From assembly GCF_001645125.1 (NCBI RefSeq), contig NZ_LXKA01000221.1:310001-374000 (forward strand): DNA of 64,000 nt, read 5' to 3'. Numbering within the stretch: position 1 is the first letter of the stretch; every line of letters starts with the position of its first letter. Both the position numbers and the translations under genes were made by a program. The notes under the pieces are model-generated. The model saw only the letters and a list, made by a program, of their open reading frames with translations. It was not told where the DNA came from and made no database searches. Positions 32,597 to 41,574 of this stretch are shown here, in pieces. The DNA comes from Paraburkholderia ginsengiterrae. Lineage in GTDB: Bacteria > Pseudomonadota > Gammaproteobacteria > Burkholderiales > Burkholderiaceae.

Positions 32597-34249
32597 CTAG
32601 CCGGCGTCCAGGTGCAGAAATTTATGGGCAAACGCGATCGCCATGCTGCCCTCGCCGACGGCGGCGGCAACACGCTTCACCGGGCTCAGCCGCACGTCGC
32701 CGCAAGCGAATACGCCCGGCACACTCGATTCGAGCAGGTAGGGATCGCGGCTCTGGGACCAGCGGCCCGCCTTGACGACGTCGTCGCCGGTCAGCACGTA
32801 GCCGCGCGCGTCGCGGGCGATTTCGGCGGGCAGCCAGCCGGTTTCCGCATCCGCGCCAATAAACACGAACAATCCCCCGCAATCGTGGCGGCGCACTTCG
32901 CCGCTCTGCGCGTTGCGCACGTCGATGGCCGTCAGATGCGTGTCGCCGTACGCACCGGCCACTTCCGAGCGCAGTTGCACCGCGACGTTCGATTTCCCGT
33001 GCAGCTGTTCGATCAGATAGCGCGACATGCTCTTCTCGAGCGAATCGCCGCGCAGCAGCAGCGTGACCATGCGAGCGTGATTGGCGAAGTACAACGCGGC
33101 CTGGCCAGCCGAGTTGCCGCCGCCGATCAGGTACACGTCGAGTCCGTGAGTCGCGTTCGCTTCGCTGCGTGACGCGCCGTAGTAAATGCCCTTGCCGATA
33201 AGCCGGTCGAAGCCTTCGATCGACAGGCGCCGCCACGTGACGCCGGTGGCGAGAATGAGCGTTCGCGCACGGATGACGTCGCCGCCGTCGAGGTGAACGT
33301 CGCGCGCTTGAACATCGATTCGCTCGACCGTGCGTGTCACCAGAATCTCCGCGCCGAGCCGCCTCGCCTGCTGCAGCGCACGGCTCGCGAGTTCGTCGCC
33401 AGACACACCGTTGGGAAAGCCGAGATAGTTCTCGATGCGCGAAGAGGTTCCGGCTTGCCCGCCTGGCGCTTCACGCTCCAGCACAATCGTGCGCAGTCCC
33501 TCCGACGCGCCGTACACCGCCGCGGCCAGACCGGCCGGCCCGCCGCCGATAATCATCGTGTCGTATTCAGCGAGGCGCGCCTGTGTCTGCAGACCCAGCA
33601 AGCCGGCGAGCTCGCGTGTCTCGGGCCGGTGGAGCACCGTGCCGTCGACGAGGCGCAGCGCCGGGCATTGCTCCTCCGACGGACAGGTTCCGGGCCAACG
33701 CGCCGGCAGCTCGGGCGCGTCCGGCGTCATCCAGTCGTAGCTGATCTGGTTGCGGGCGAGGAAGTGACGCAGCGCGGTGCAGGCGTTGTCCCAGCGGCTG
33801 CCGATCATCGTGACGCGGGCTTTGGGCGGCTCGGCGGAGAGGCCCTGCAGGCCGCCGATGCGCTCGCGGGCGAGCGCCCCCATCTTGAGCGCGACGTCCG
33901 GCGAGGCGGCCGCCAGCACGTAGTAACGCTGGGCATCCACCCGCATGACGCGCGACGGTTCAGCGGCCCGATAAGCGCCTGGAAACGGCGAACTCAGCGC
34001 GAGCGGCACTTCGCCGAAGATCGTGCCGGGCAGGCGCCAGCCCAGCGTGCGCTCGACACCGTCGAACGTTTTGATGACTTCCATCTTGCCGGTCAGAACG
34101 ACATATAGCGCGCGCTCTCCGCCTTCATGGACCGCGAACTCCCCGGGGCATAGGCGAATGTCCGCGGACGTGTGCGCGAGATGGTCCAGTTCGTCGTCAG
34201 TGAGTGTGGCAAACAGGGGTACCGCGCGGATGTCGTCGATTGTCAGCAT
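32597..34249 (-). CDS. cNMP-binding domain fused to thioredoxin-reductase-like FAD oxidoreductase
   Basis: The 550-residue multidomain protein starts with a cyclic-nucleotide-binding-type domain (residues 1-130: LFATLTDDELDHLAHTS at the start and PGTIFGEVPLALSSPF near 72-87). A thioredoxin- or glutaredoxin-like linker (RVTMIGSRWDNACTALRHFL) spans about 148-225. An FAD/NAD fold of the TrxR group follows, with IIGGGPAGLAAAVYG near 239, APGGQAG near 266 and ACGDVRLSPVKR near 515. The CxxC redox centre of thioredoxin reductase is replaced by YGASRSEA, so it cannot work as a normal TrxR. This architecture is known in proteobacteria and its role is unclear. The start was set by the conserved MLTIDDIR start. 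Confidence 0.87.
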   Translation of the reverse strand: MLTIDDIRAVPLFATLTDDELDHLAHTSADIRLCPGEFAVHEGGERALYVVLTGKMEVIKTFDGVERTLGWRLPGTIFGEVPLALSSPFPGAYRAAEPSRVMRVDAQRYYVLAAASPDVALKMGALARERIGGLQGLSAEPPKARVTMIGSRWDNACTALRHFLARNQISYDWMTPDAPELPARWPGTCPSEEQCPALRLVDGTVLHRPETRELAGLLGLQTQARLAEYDTMIIGGGPAGLAAAVYGASEGLRTIVLEREAPGGQAGTSSRIENYLGFPNGVSGDELASRALQQARRLGAEILVTRTVERIDVQARDVHLDGGDVIRARTLILATGVTWRRLSIEGFDRLIGKGIYYGASRSEANATHGLDVYLIGGGNSAGQAALYFANHARMVTLLLRGDSLEKSMSRYLIEQLHGKSNVAVQLRSEVAGAYGDTHLTAIDVRNAQSGEVRRHDCGGLFVFIGADAETGWLPAEIARDARGYVLTGDDVVKAGRWSQSRDPYLLESSVPGVFACGDVRLSPVKRVAAAVGEGSMAIAFAHKFLHLDAG

Positions 34250-34559
34250 GGCAGCGTCCAGACAGGCAAAGGAGATTAAGCTCGGTCCAGTTGGGGCGTG
34301 ACGTGAACGGATGCCGCCATTGCGCGGAGGATCGCATGCAGTCCGAATCAGTATAGAGCTTCCGGGTCGCAACTACACAGCGAAAGGGTGGCGCCGGGTT
34401 CGTTTGGCCGCACATGCTCGCCTGCGAGAGTGATCCGATCTCGCCAGATGGTTCGCAATGCGAATTGAATGAGGGCGCGGCGAAGTTAAACCGCATGGTG
34501 CAGGTTGACGGATTTCCGGCCCCTTGGGGGCCGGCGGCGCGCGAATGCGCGCGACAGGC
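34250..34559. other. 310-base gap
   Basis: No gene is seen. It contains a perfect 8-base-pair hairpin (CCGGCCCC-TTG-GGGGCCGG, 34516-34534). This may terminate the minus-strand gene ending at 34560. The rest should hold the promoter of the cNMP/TrxR gene. Confidence 0.45.
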
Positions 34560-35507
34560 CTACTGCGTGCCGCTACGTGGAACCGGCTGAGAGGTTGGAT
34601 TGACTCCGGCGGATTTCCTCACCAGTTCCTGCGTCATTGCGGCGGAGACGGAGTTCGAGCCGTGGCTGTCCTGATAGATGGGCGGACTCTGGACCGCCGG
34701 CGGCATCGGCATTGACGGATCGGGCTTGGCCGACTCCTTGACCAGTTGTTGCGTCATCGCGGCGGCAACGGGGTTCGCGCCGTGGCGGTCCTGATAGTCG
34801 GGTGCGGTCCGTACCGGCGGCGTGAGCGGCATGGACGGCATCGGCAGTGACGGATCGGGTTTGGCGGATTCGCTCACCAGTTCTTGCGTCAGCGCTGCCG
34901 CGACGGGGTTCGAACCGTGCCGGTTCAGATCGTCACGTGCACGCGCGGTTTGCGGCGCGGGGATTGGCTTCGCAGCGAAGGACGCGCGCGCTTGAGCCGG
35001 CGCTGTTGCAGGAGCGGGTTGCTGCTGTTGCTGCTTCGGCGGCGGTATCTGCGGCTGCGGTGCCTGAATTACATTCGCGGCGACAGACTCGCGCGTGTGC
35101 GCCGGTGCGGTTGCAGGTGCGGGTTGCTGCTGCTGCTGCTGGATTTGCTGCTGCGGGGCCTGAATCGCATTCGCAGCGATGGCCTCGCGCACTTCGGGCT
35201 GTGCGGTTGCAGGTGCCTGTTGCACCACTTGTGGCTGTTTGGGCGGCTGCGGTGCTTGCGCTGTTTTGCCGGCGCCTGCGATCTTGCCTGTGACTGTGGT
35301 GGACTGCGGCGTGCGAATTACGCTGCCTTCGGTGACATGCGTGTCATCGAAACGGGAATCGACCCCCGTGTTCACGGCGGGTTGGGTCAGCTCCGCTTCC
35401 GGCGCTTTCTTGGACTGCTCATCGTCTTTGGGAATCATCAGGTAAGAAACGAAGCCCAAATCGAGCAGAACCAGCCCAACGATCAATGCCTTGCCTGTAT
35501 TCGTCAT
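34560..35507 (-). CDS. Pro/Gln-rich membrane-anchored protein with three C-terminal repeats
   Basis: The 315-residue protein has one N-terminal membrane helix (LIVGLVLLDLGFVSYLMI near 8-25), then a long low-complexity Pro/Gln/Ala region (residues about 80-180, with runs of five to seven glutamines). Three copies of a roughly 45-residue unit end it. Each copy has the core HGxNxVxAAxTQxLVxxSAxxxP, starting at about 195, 242 and 284. The unit is not one I can assign. Helix plus linker suggests a periplasmic protein tethered to the inner membrane, with repeats reaching outward. ATG 35507 (MTNTGKALIV) is preferred over an in-frame TTG at 35513. Confidence 0.75.
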   Translation of the reverse strand: MTNTGKALIVGLVLLDLGFVSYLMIPKDDEQSKKAPEAELTQPAVNTGVDSRFDDTHVTEGSVIRTPQSTTVTGKIAGAGKTAQAPQPPKQPQVVQQAPATAQPEVREAIAANAIQAPQQQIQQQQQQPAPATAPAHTRESVAANVIQAPQPQIPPPKQQQQQPAPATAPAQARASFAAKPIPAPQTARARDDLNRHGSNPVAAALTQELVSESAKPDPSLPMPSMPLTPPVRTAPDYQDRHGANPVAAAMTQQLVKESAKPDPSMPMPPAVQSPPIYQDSHGSNSVSAAMTQELVRKSAGVNPTSQPVPRSGTQ

Positions 35508-35835
35508 ATCCAATATCTAGTCGTTCAGGTGATGCGAACGACCCATGATAATCGACCGCGCAGAAATAATTTGGCAGTGCATTGGGACATGAGTTCCCGT
35601 TGCAAGCGCCAAGCCTGCTCATTCTTATGCATTTGTCGTGCCAGTTCGAGGCCGCGAAGCCCGTCACACGGCGTTCCGCGCCGGTACGGCGCGTCGTTGG
35701 CACAATCAGCAGAACGAGCAAAACGGCTATCAGGTGGTCCGACCCTCCGCCGCGCAGGGCATTTTTTACCAAGACGGCTCCCTAAAGGAGTGCGTATGCT
35801 GGGTGTACTCAGTCAATTCATCCGAGGACATCAAG
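35508..35835. other. 328-base gap with a mini-ORF before AlaX
   Basis: There is no large gene. AAAGGAG at 35784-35790 is followed by ATG 35796, giving a 20-residue frame (MLGVLSQFIRGHQGAALSLP) that stops at 35858, inside the AlaX gene in another frame. It may be a short leader peptide that couples to AlaX translation. The rest shows no motif I recognise. Confidence 0.4.
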
Positions 35836-36549
35836 GTGCCGCACTATCTTTGCCATGAGCAGCCGGACTTACTGGACTTCGAAACGACCGTCATTGCCTC
35901 GCGGCCCGGCGCGGTCGTGCTGGCCCGCTCCGCCTTGCATCCGGGCGGCGGAGGCCAGGTGCCGGACGCGGCCACGTTGACGCACGCGCATGGTGCGGCG
36001 CGCATCACCGGCATCGCGGCGGAAGGCGACGTGCTGTGGCATCTGCTCGATGAACCGCTCGAGCTGAGCGGCGACGTGCACGTGGCCATCGACGCGGCGC
36101 GCCGCTCGACGGTGGCCCAGCTGCACACCGGTACGCATATTCTCAACGCGCTGGTGTATCAGCGCTTTGCCGGCGCGCTCGTGACCGGTGCGCAGATCAA
36201 CGCCGACGGCACCGCGCGCATGGACTTCGATCTGCCTGAGGCGGATAACGACGCACTGCGCTTGCTGGAGGAGCCCGTCAACGAGGTGATCCGCAGTGCG
36301 ATGGACGTGCGCACGTACTACGTCAGCGCCACGGAAGCAAAATCAACCGAGGGCCTGATCCGCAGCCTGTCGGTGGCGCCGCCGCCGACGCCGGACGGCA
36401 CGGTGCGCATCGTCGAGATCGGCGATCTGGACCGGCAGGCGTGCGGCGGCACGCATCTCACCAATACCGCGCAGTCGCGGCCGATCCGCATCGCGAAGAT
36501 CGAAAACAAGGGCCGCCGCAATCGCCGTGTCAGAATCGAGCTGGTTTAA
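35836..36549 (+). CDS. Alanyl-tRNA editing protein (AlaX-type)
   Basis: The 237-residue stand-alone editing domain hydrolyses mischarged Ser- or Gly-tRNA(Ala). The metal ligands are visible: HTGTH at about 97-101 (HxxxH) and CGGTH at 203-207 (CxxxH). GGGGQVPD near 44-51 is the conserved glycine-rich segment. The frame is open from 35638, but GTG 35836 starts a family-like MPHYLCHEQPDLLDF N-terminus with GAGGA upstream. The 20-residue ORF at 35796 overlaps its 5' end. Confidence 0.87.
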   Translation: MPHYLCHEQPDLLDFETTVIASRPGAVVLARSALHPGGGGQVPDAATLTHAHGAARITGIAAEGDVLWHLLDEPLELSGDVHVAIDAARRSTVAQLHTGTHILNALVYQRFAGALVTGAQINADGTARMDFDLPEADNDALRLLEEPVNEVIRSAMDVRTYYVSATEAKSTEGLIRSLSVAPPPTPDGTVRIVEIGDLDRQACGGTHLTNTAQSRPIRIAKIENKGRRNRRVRIELV

Positions 36550-36572
36550 CGGGGCAGGTGAGAATACGGATC

Positions 36573-37439
36573 ATGGAGATATCCGAACACGGCGCGGAAC
36601 ACGGCGGGCCCGAAGTGGTTTGCTGGCGCGACGGCGCACTCGACGGTGCGTGCCTCGCCACGGCCCGTTATGGCAACCACAAGTTCGACCGGCACTTGCA
36701 TGACGAACTCGTGATCGTCATGACGGAGGCCGGCGCGGGCCAATGTCATACGCGCGCGGGCAGTGACATCGCCGGACCTGGCAGCGTGCTGGTGTTCGGG
36801 CCAGGCGAATATCACAGCGGCGAGGTGTGGGAAGGCCGCGAATGGATCTATCGCGCGATCTATCTCGACATGGAAGGGCTCGGCGCGCTAGGGGCAGTGT
36901 TCTCGCCCGACTCGCGCACCGACAAGCCACTGCTGATCCCGCCAGGGCTCTATCAGGACGCGCACCTCGCGGGCCTGCTGGTGAAGGCCCATGCGAGCCT
37001 CGACGAGCAGGGCGGCGCTTCGCTGATGGAGCGTCAGGCGAACTGGTGGGCCGCGATGGGGATGCTGGTCGGGCGGTATGGGCAATCGGTCCATGAGTCA
37101 GGCGAGCCGCGCCGCGAAGCGCGCAAGATGGAGCAGGTGCGCGAGTACGTCGCCGCCAACTATGAGCGCGATATTCCGGTCGACGAATTGGCTGAACTGG
37201 TGGGGCTGAGCCGCTACTACCTCACGCGCGCGTTCAGCAAGGCGTTTGGCTTGCCGCCGCACGCGTACGCCACCCAGGTGAGGCTGCTGGCGGCCAAACG
37301 CATGCTCGCGGCCGGACACACCGCGGCGACGGCCGCGGCGGCGGTGGGCTTTTACGATCAGAGCCATCTCAACCGGCTGTTCAAGCGCGCTTATGGGATC
37401 ACGCCGGGCACGTATGCGGCTTTGAAGCCGGGCCATTAG
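36573..37439 (+). CDS. AraC family transcriptional regulator
   Basis: The 288-residue regulator has an N-terminal cupin-like AraC ligand domain (residues about 25-150, with HLHDELVIVMTEAGAG) and a C-terminal double helix-turn-helix. In the latter, VDELAELVGLSRYYLTRAFS lies near 208-227 and AAAAVGFYDQSHLNRLFKRAYGITPG at the end. It follows AlaX by 23 bases on the same strand and may be in its operon. AraC-cupin regulators in this group often control EamA- or LysE-type exporters, but none is adjacent here. Confidence 0.87.
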   Translation: MEISEHGAEHGGPEVVCWRDGALDGACLATARYGNHKFDRHLHDELVIVMTEAGAGQCHTRAGSDIAGPGSVLVFGPGEYHSGEVWEGREWIYRAIYLDMEGLGALGAVFSPDSRTDKPLLIPPGLYQDAHLAGLLVKAHASLDEQGGASLMERQANWWAAMGMLVGRYGQSVHESGEPRREARKMEQVREYVAANYERDIPVDELAELVGLSRYYLTRAFSKAFGLPPHAYATQVRLLAAKRMLAAGHTAATAAAAVGFYDQSHLNRLFKRAYGITPGTYAALKPGH

Positions 37440-37456
37440 CGGGCTCTGCTGTTTAC

Positions 37457-38125
37457 TCAGTTGTTCATCATCCGTTCCCGGTGCGGAACGACCCACGAAC
37501 GGTCGAATCTGCCGTCGGCAATCGACTGCAACGCCGCGGTTTCTTTGGCATGCTGCCGCCGCGCGCCCTGGATCACCGCTTCCACATCGGCAGGCGCGAT
37601 CGCGAGCAAACCGTCTTCATCGCCGACGATGATATCGCCGGGATGCACCACCGTGCCTCCAACCGTGACCGGCACGTTGATTTCGCCCGGCCCGTTTTTG
37701 TAGGGCCCGCGATGCGTGACGCCGCGCGCGTACACCGGGAAATCTTGCTGGCGCAATGCCCCGACGTCCCGAATCGCGCCGTCGATCACAAGACCCTGCA
37801 CGCCGAGACTCCGCGCGAAGCTCGCCATGATCTCGCCCATCAGCGCCTGGGTGAGTTCGCCCGCGCCGTCGATCACCAGCACGTCGCCGGGGCGGCAAAA
37901 GTCGAACGCGCGATGAATCGCGAGGTTATCGCCCGGGCGCGTGTGCACGGTGACCGCGGTGCCCGCCATGGGCCGCGGCCGATGATACGGCCGCAAGCCG
38001 ACCATGCCGCTCGCGCGCGCCATGTTGTCGCTAAGGAGCGACACGGCCAGTTCACGCAATGCGTCGAGTGTGGCCGGGTTGGCCTGCGGTGCGGACTCGT
38101 ATTCGCGCCATCCGATTGGATTCAT
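37457..38125 (-). CDS. RraA family 4-carboxy-4-hydroxy-2-oxoadipate aldolase (LigK-like)
   Basis: This 222-residue protein of the RraA/HMG-CHA aldolase family has the metal- and substrate-binding element IDGAIRDVGALRQ near 115-127 (aspartate and arginine that bind pyruvate) and GEINVPVTVGGTVVHPGDII near 148-167. LigK cleaves 4-carboxy-4-hydroxy-2-oxoadipate to pyruvate and oxaloacetate. Its ATG overlaps the stop of the LigJ-like gene (ATGA), which makes the preceding reaction, and so fixes the family assignment better than sequence alone. Family members also include RraA RNase regulators, which this context argues against. Confidence 0.85.
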   Translation of the reverse strand: MNPIGWREYESAPQANPATLDALRELAVSLLSDNMARASGMVGLRPYHRPRPMAGTAVTVHTRPGDNLAIHRAFDFCRPGDVLVIDGAGELTQALMGEIMASFARSLGVQGLVIDGAIRDVGALRQQDFPVYARGVTHRGPYKNGPGEINVPVTVGGTVVHPGDIIVGDEDGLLAIAPADVEAVIQGARRQHAKETAALQSIADGRFDRSWVVPHRERMMNN

Positions 38126-39162
38126 ACCGTTGCTCCCTGTGCGGCGAATTGTTGATCGAGTTGACGTGACAGCCGCGCATACACGGCGCGTGCGTTGTCT
38201 TCGTAGATACGTTGGCGATCCACCTCGCTGAGCCAGTCGATGGCATCGATATAGCGGCGGGTGTCGTCGTAGTGGTGGCCGGTTTCCGGATCGATGCCTT
38301 GCACCGCGCCGATGGTCTCCGACGCGAACAGGATGTTCTCGACCGGAATGACCTTGGCGAGCAGTTCAGCGCCGGGCTGGTGGTAGACGCAGGTGTCGAA
38401 GAACACGTTGTTCAGCAGATACTCGCTCAGCAGCGGGCGCTGCATGTCTTGTGCGAGTCCGCGATAGCGACCCCAGTGGTACGGCACCGCGCCGCCGCCG
38501 TGCGGAATGATGAAGCGCAGCGTGGGGAAATCGGCGAACAGATCGCCTTGCAGCAATTGCATGAAGACAGACGTATCGCCGTTGATGTAATGCGCGCCGG
38601 TCGCATGGAAGTTCGCATTGCATGACGACGAGACATGAATCATGGCCGGCACGCCGAGTTCGACCATCGCCTCATAGAGCGGATACCACGAGCGGTCCGT
38701 GAGCGGCAAACCGGACCAGTGGCCGCCAGACGGATCCGGATTCAGATTGCAGCCGATAAAGCCGAGTTCTTCGACACAGCGCCGCAATTCAGCGATGCAA
38801 TTCGCGGGCGGCACGCCTGGCGCCTGCGGCAACTGGCACACACCGGCGAAGTTGCGCGGGAAGAGTTCGCATACGCGGTGCACGAGGTCGTTGCATTCGC
38901 TCGACCACACCGCGTTGGCTTCCGCGCCCGCGAGGTGATGGCCCATGCCGGCGGCGCGCGGCGAGAAAATCGTCAGGTCGGTGCCGCGTTCGCGTTGAAT
39001 TCTCAGCTGGCCGGATTCGATGCTCTCGCGAATCTCGTCGTCGCTGATAACCGGGCGCGGTGGCGGTGTGCCGCCGTCTTTCAGCGCGGCGACCTGCTGC
39101 GCGCGCCAGGCCTCGTGCTGGCGTGGCGAGGTGGTGTAGTGGCCGTGGCAATCGATGATCAT
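38122..39162 (-). CDS. Amidohydrolase, 4-oxalomesaconate hydratase-like (LigJ type)
   Basis: This 346-residue metal-dependent amidohydrolase-fold protein begins MIIDCHGHYTTSPRQHEAWR, with HGH the metal site, and HGGGAVPYHWGR near 222-233 is the second metal site. SETIGAVQGIDPETGHHYDDT near 289 is the LigJ-type end. LigJ hydrates 4-oxalomesaconate to 4-carboxy-4-hydroxy-2-oxoadipate. The product is used by the adjacent LigK-like aldolase, whose start overlaps this stop by 4 bases. The frame extends upstream through the transporter spacer without homology, so the ATG at 39162 is taken. LigI-like or isophthalate-type amidohydrolases are alternatives. Confidence 0.85.
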   Translation of the reverse strand: MIIDCHGHYTTSPRQHEAWRAQQVAALKDGGTPPPRPVISDDEIRESIESGQLRIQRERGTDLTIFSPRAAGMGHHLAGAEANAVWSSECNDLVHRVCELFPRNFAGVCQLPQAPGVPPANCIAELRRCVEELGFIGCNLNPDPSGGHWSGLPLTDRSWYPLYEAMVELGVPAMIHVSSSCNANFHATGAHYINGDTSVFMQLLQGDLFADFPTLRFIIPHGGGAVPYHWGRYRGLAQDMQRPLLSEYLLNNVFFDTCVYHQPGAELLAKVIPVENILFASETIGAVQGIDPETGHHYDDTRRYIDAIDWLSEVDRQRIYEDNARAVYARLSRQLDQQFAAQGATV

Positions 39163-39227
39163 GGGTGAAAATCCAATTGGTGATCCTAAATAGTGCGCGT
39201 GGTGTCCCGGCGCGTGCGGTACGTGCT

Positions 39228-40550
39228 TCAGGCGCGTGGCGCGGGGTCGCCGGCGGGGAGTGAGATAGCGTCGTCCTCGGCCGGTGTGACTCGCATCACG
39301 AGGGCGATGATCATCGCGACCACAAGAAACGCCGCGATGGTCAGCAAGGCCAGCTTGAAGTTGCCGGTCGCATTGCGCACGAGGCCGATGCTCCACGGTC
39401 CGACCAGTCCGCCGAATTGCGCGATTGTGTTGATCAGCGCGATCGTCGCGGCGCCTGCCGCACCGGTTCTGAACGACGACGCCAGGCTCCAGAACAGCGA
39501 ATTGCCCGAATAGATGAAGAGGCCGGTCACGCACAGCAGGCCATAGGCGATCATGGGGCTGGGTGCGTACGCGCTGCCGGCAATCGCCAGCGCGCTCATG
39601 CCGTACACGAATGCGAGGTGCTTCTTGCGGTCGCCCGTGCGGTCGGAACTGCGGCTGATCAGGAAGGTACCCAGCACGCCGAGCAGCGGCGGCGCGGCGG
39701 ACAGAAAGCCGACTTCGAGATTGGTCAGGTGTCCGAGACTCTTGACGATCTGCGGCAACCACAGGAACAGGCCATATATACCGACCAGCGCGCAACCGAA
39801 CAGGCAAGCGAGGCTCCATACACGGATATCGCCCGCCACGCGCAGCAGCGGAACATGCGTGTTACCGCCCACTTGCTCGCGTTCCGCCGCGAGGGTCGAT
39901 TCGAGCCAGCGCTTTTCGTCGGCGGACAGCCACGCGGCGTCCACCGGGCGCTCGGTCATGATGCGCAGCGTCAGCAGGCCGAGCAGCATGGCGGGCACGC
40001 CTTCGAGGATGAACATCCATTGCCACCCCTGTAAGCCAAGCACGCCGTTCGCGTAGGTCATCAAGGCGGTCGAAATCGGCCCGCCCAGCACGGCCGAAAA
40101 CGAGCCGGCAATGATGTAGCCGCCCACCGCACGCGCCCGGTAGCGCACGGGAAACCATTTCGTCAGATAGACCGCGACGCCCGGCAGAAAACCCGCTTCC
40201 ATCACGCCGAGCAGAAATCGCAGCACGTAGAAGCTCGAATCGTTGAAGACGAACGCCGTGGCCGCCGCGACTGCGCCCCACGTCAGAAGAATGCGCGCGA
40301 TCCAGCGGCGCGCGCCAACGCGATGCAACAGGAGGTTGCTCGGCACTTCAAGGAGCATGTAGCCGACAAAGAAGATGCTGCCCGCAAAGCCGAACACGGC
40401 CGGGCTGAAACCCAGCTGCTTGTTCATATCCAGTGCGGCAAAACCGATGTTGATCCGGTCGAGGTAGTTGAAGAACATCATCGCGAAGAGCAGGGGCATC
40501 AGGCGCCCATACACTTTTCGCATCGTTACTGCTTCGTCGATCGAACTCAT
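39228..40550 (-). CDS. MFS transporter, anion:cation symporter (ACS) family
   Basis: The 440-residue inner-membrane protein has 12 helices. The FFNYLDRINIGFAALDMNK segment near 28-46 is the ACS-family hallmark in the first loop, and the second cytoplasmic loop carries TKWFPVRYRARAVGG near 129. The family takes up phthalate, 4-hydroxyphenylacetate, glucarate and other organic acids. It is upstream of ligJ/ligK on the same strand and probably imports the aromatic acid or its tricarboxylate product. Confidence 0.88.
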   Translation of the reverse strand: MSSIDEAVTMRKVYGRLMPLLFAMMFFNYLDRINIGFAALDMNKQLGFSPAVFGFAGSIFFVGYMLLEVPSNLLLHRVGARRWIARILLTWGAVAAATAFVFNDSSFYVLRFLLGVMEAGFLPGVAVYLTKWFPVRYRARAVGGYIIAGSFSAVLGGPISTALMTYANGVLGLQGWQWMFILEGVPAMLLGLLTLRIMTERPVDAAWLSADEKRWLESTLAAEREQVGGNTHVPLLRVAGDIRVWSLACLFGCALVGIYGLFLWLPQIVKSLGHLTNLEVGFLSAAPPLLGVLGTFLISRSSDRTGDRKKHLAFVYGMSALAIAGSAYAPSPMIAYGLLCVTGLFIYSGNSLFWSLASSFRTGAAGAATIALINTIAQFGGLVGPWSIGLVRNATGNFKLALLTIAAFLVVAMIIALVMRVTPAEDDAISLPAGDPAPRA

Positions 40551-40674
40551 TCTGTCTCCTGCCTGTTGGCGACGGCCATAGCCGTGGCGGCGTTCTAGTC
40601 ATGTATGGGTCAATGATAAGAACGCGCGGAGGCGGAGTCCAAGACGGTTTGCTTATGCTTCTATAATTTTTTTC

Positions 40675-41574
40675 TTATAGTGTGGCGTCCGCCAGCGGCG
40701 CGGGAAGGCAGCCTAGAAAGGCGCGCAGGTGGGGGGAGGTGTCGTCGGTGCGAAAAGTGGCCGCGAGCGTCGAACGGTATGACGAACCGGGACCCTCGAG
40801 ATGGCGGAAGGCGACATCCGTGCGCCCGTGCCGTGCCACCGATTCGCCGATGAACGTCACGCCCAGCCCCGCGGCCACCAGCGCAATCGCGGTCTGGATC
40901 TCGTACGCCTCGTGCGCGATGAGCGGGGTGACACCCGCGTCGCGGTAAAGCGACTGCACCGAGCGTTTGAACTGGGCGTTCTGATGCTTCGGATACAGAA
41001 TCAATGGCGTATCCGCGAGATCCGCGATGCGCACGGTCTTGTGCGCCGCAAGCGGATGGTTGGGATCGAGCGCGGCCATCACGCGTTCGCGCAGCAGCGT
41101 GAGCGACGTGCAGCCTTCCACCGTCGACGGTTGCCGGCCAATGCCGATGTGTATGCGCATGTCGCGCAGCGCATCGGTCTGTTCCTCGGTGAGCATTTCG
41201 AAGAGTTTGAGTTCGACCTGCGGAAACGCGGTGTGGAATGCCTTGAGCGCGGGCGGCAGGATGCTGTACATCGACGAACGCGTGAAGCCGATGCTAAGCC
41301 AGCCGCGCCGGCCGACGCCGATTTCCTGTGCGACGAGCGTCACCTGTTCCAGCGAGCCGAGAATTTGCCGTGCCTCGCTGCAGAGATAGTGGCCGGCTTC
41401 CGTCAGGCTCAACGGGCGCCTTGCGCGATCGACGAGCTGGGTGCCGAGGCGTTCTTCGAGTGAGCGGATCTGCTGGCTCAGCGCGGGCTGCGCGATATGC
41501 AGGCGCTCCGCGGCACGGCTGAAATTGAGTTCCTCCGCAAGAATCACGAAGCACTGCAGGGCTCTAAGATTCAT
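40675..41574 (-). CDS. LysR family transcriptional regulator
   Basis: The 299-residue LysR protein starts MNLRALQCFVILAEELNFSR; the helix-turn-helix (AAERLHIAQPALSQQIRSLE) is at about 21-40 and RPLSLTEAGHYL near 57. It resembles the BenM/CatM aromatic-acid group in its start. It is the first gene of a same-strand series with the MFS, LigJ- and LigK-like genes, with 124 bases between it and the MFS. The frame is open far upstream, but the ATG at 41574 fits. Confidence 0.87.
   Translation of the reverse strand: MNLRALQCFVILAEELNFSRAAERLHIAQPALSQQIRSLEERLGTQLVDRARRPLSLTEAGHYLCSEARQILGSLEQVTLVAQEIGVGRRGWLSIGFTRSSMYSILPPALKAFHTAFPQVELKLFEMLTEEQTDALRDMRIHIGIGRQPSTVEGCTSLTLLRERVMAALDPNHPLAAHKTVRIADLADTPLILYPKHQNAQFKRSVQSLYRDAGVTPLIAHEAYEIQTAIALVAAGLGVTFIGESVARHGRTDVAFRHLEGPGSSYRSTLAATFRTDDTSPHLRAFLGCLPAPLADATL

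Noticed and set aside
34884-35858. A 324-codon frame opposite the Pro/Gln-rich gene
   Set aside because: It is the shadow of the Gln/Pro codon repeats, giving Leu/Arg runs; the minus-strand frame has a membrane helix and conserved repeats.
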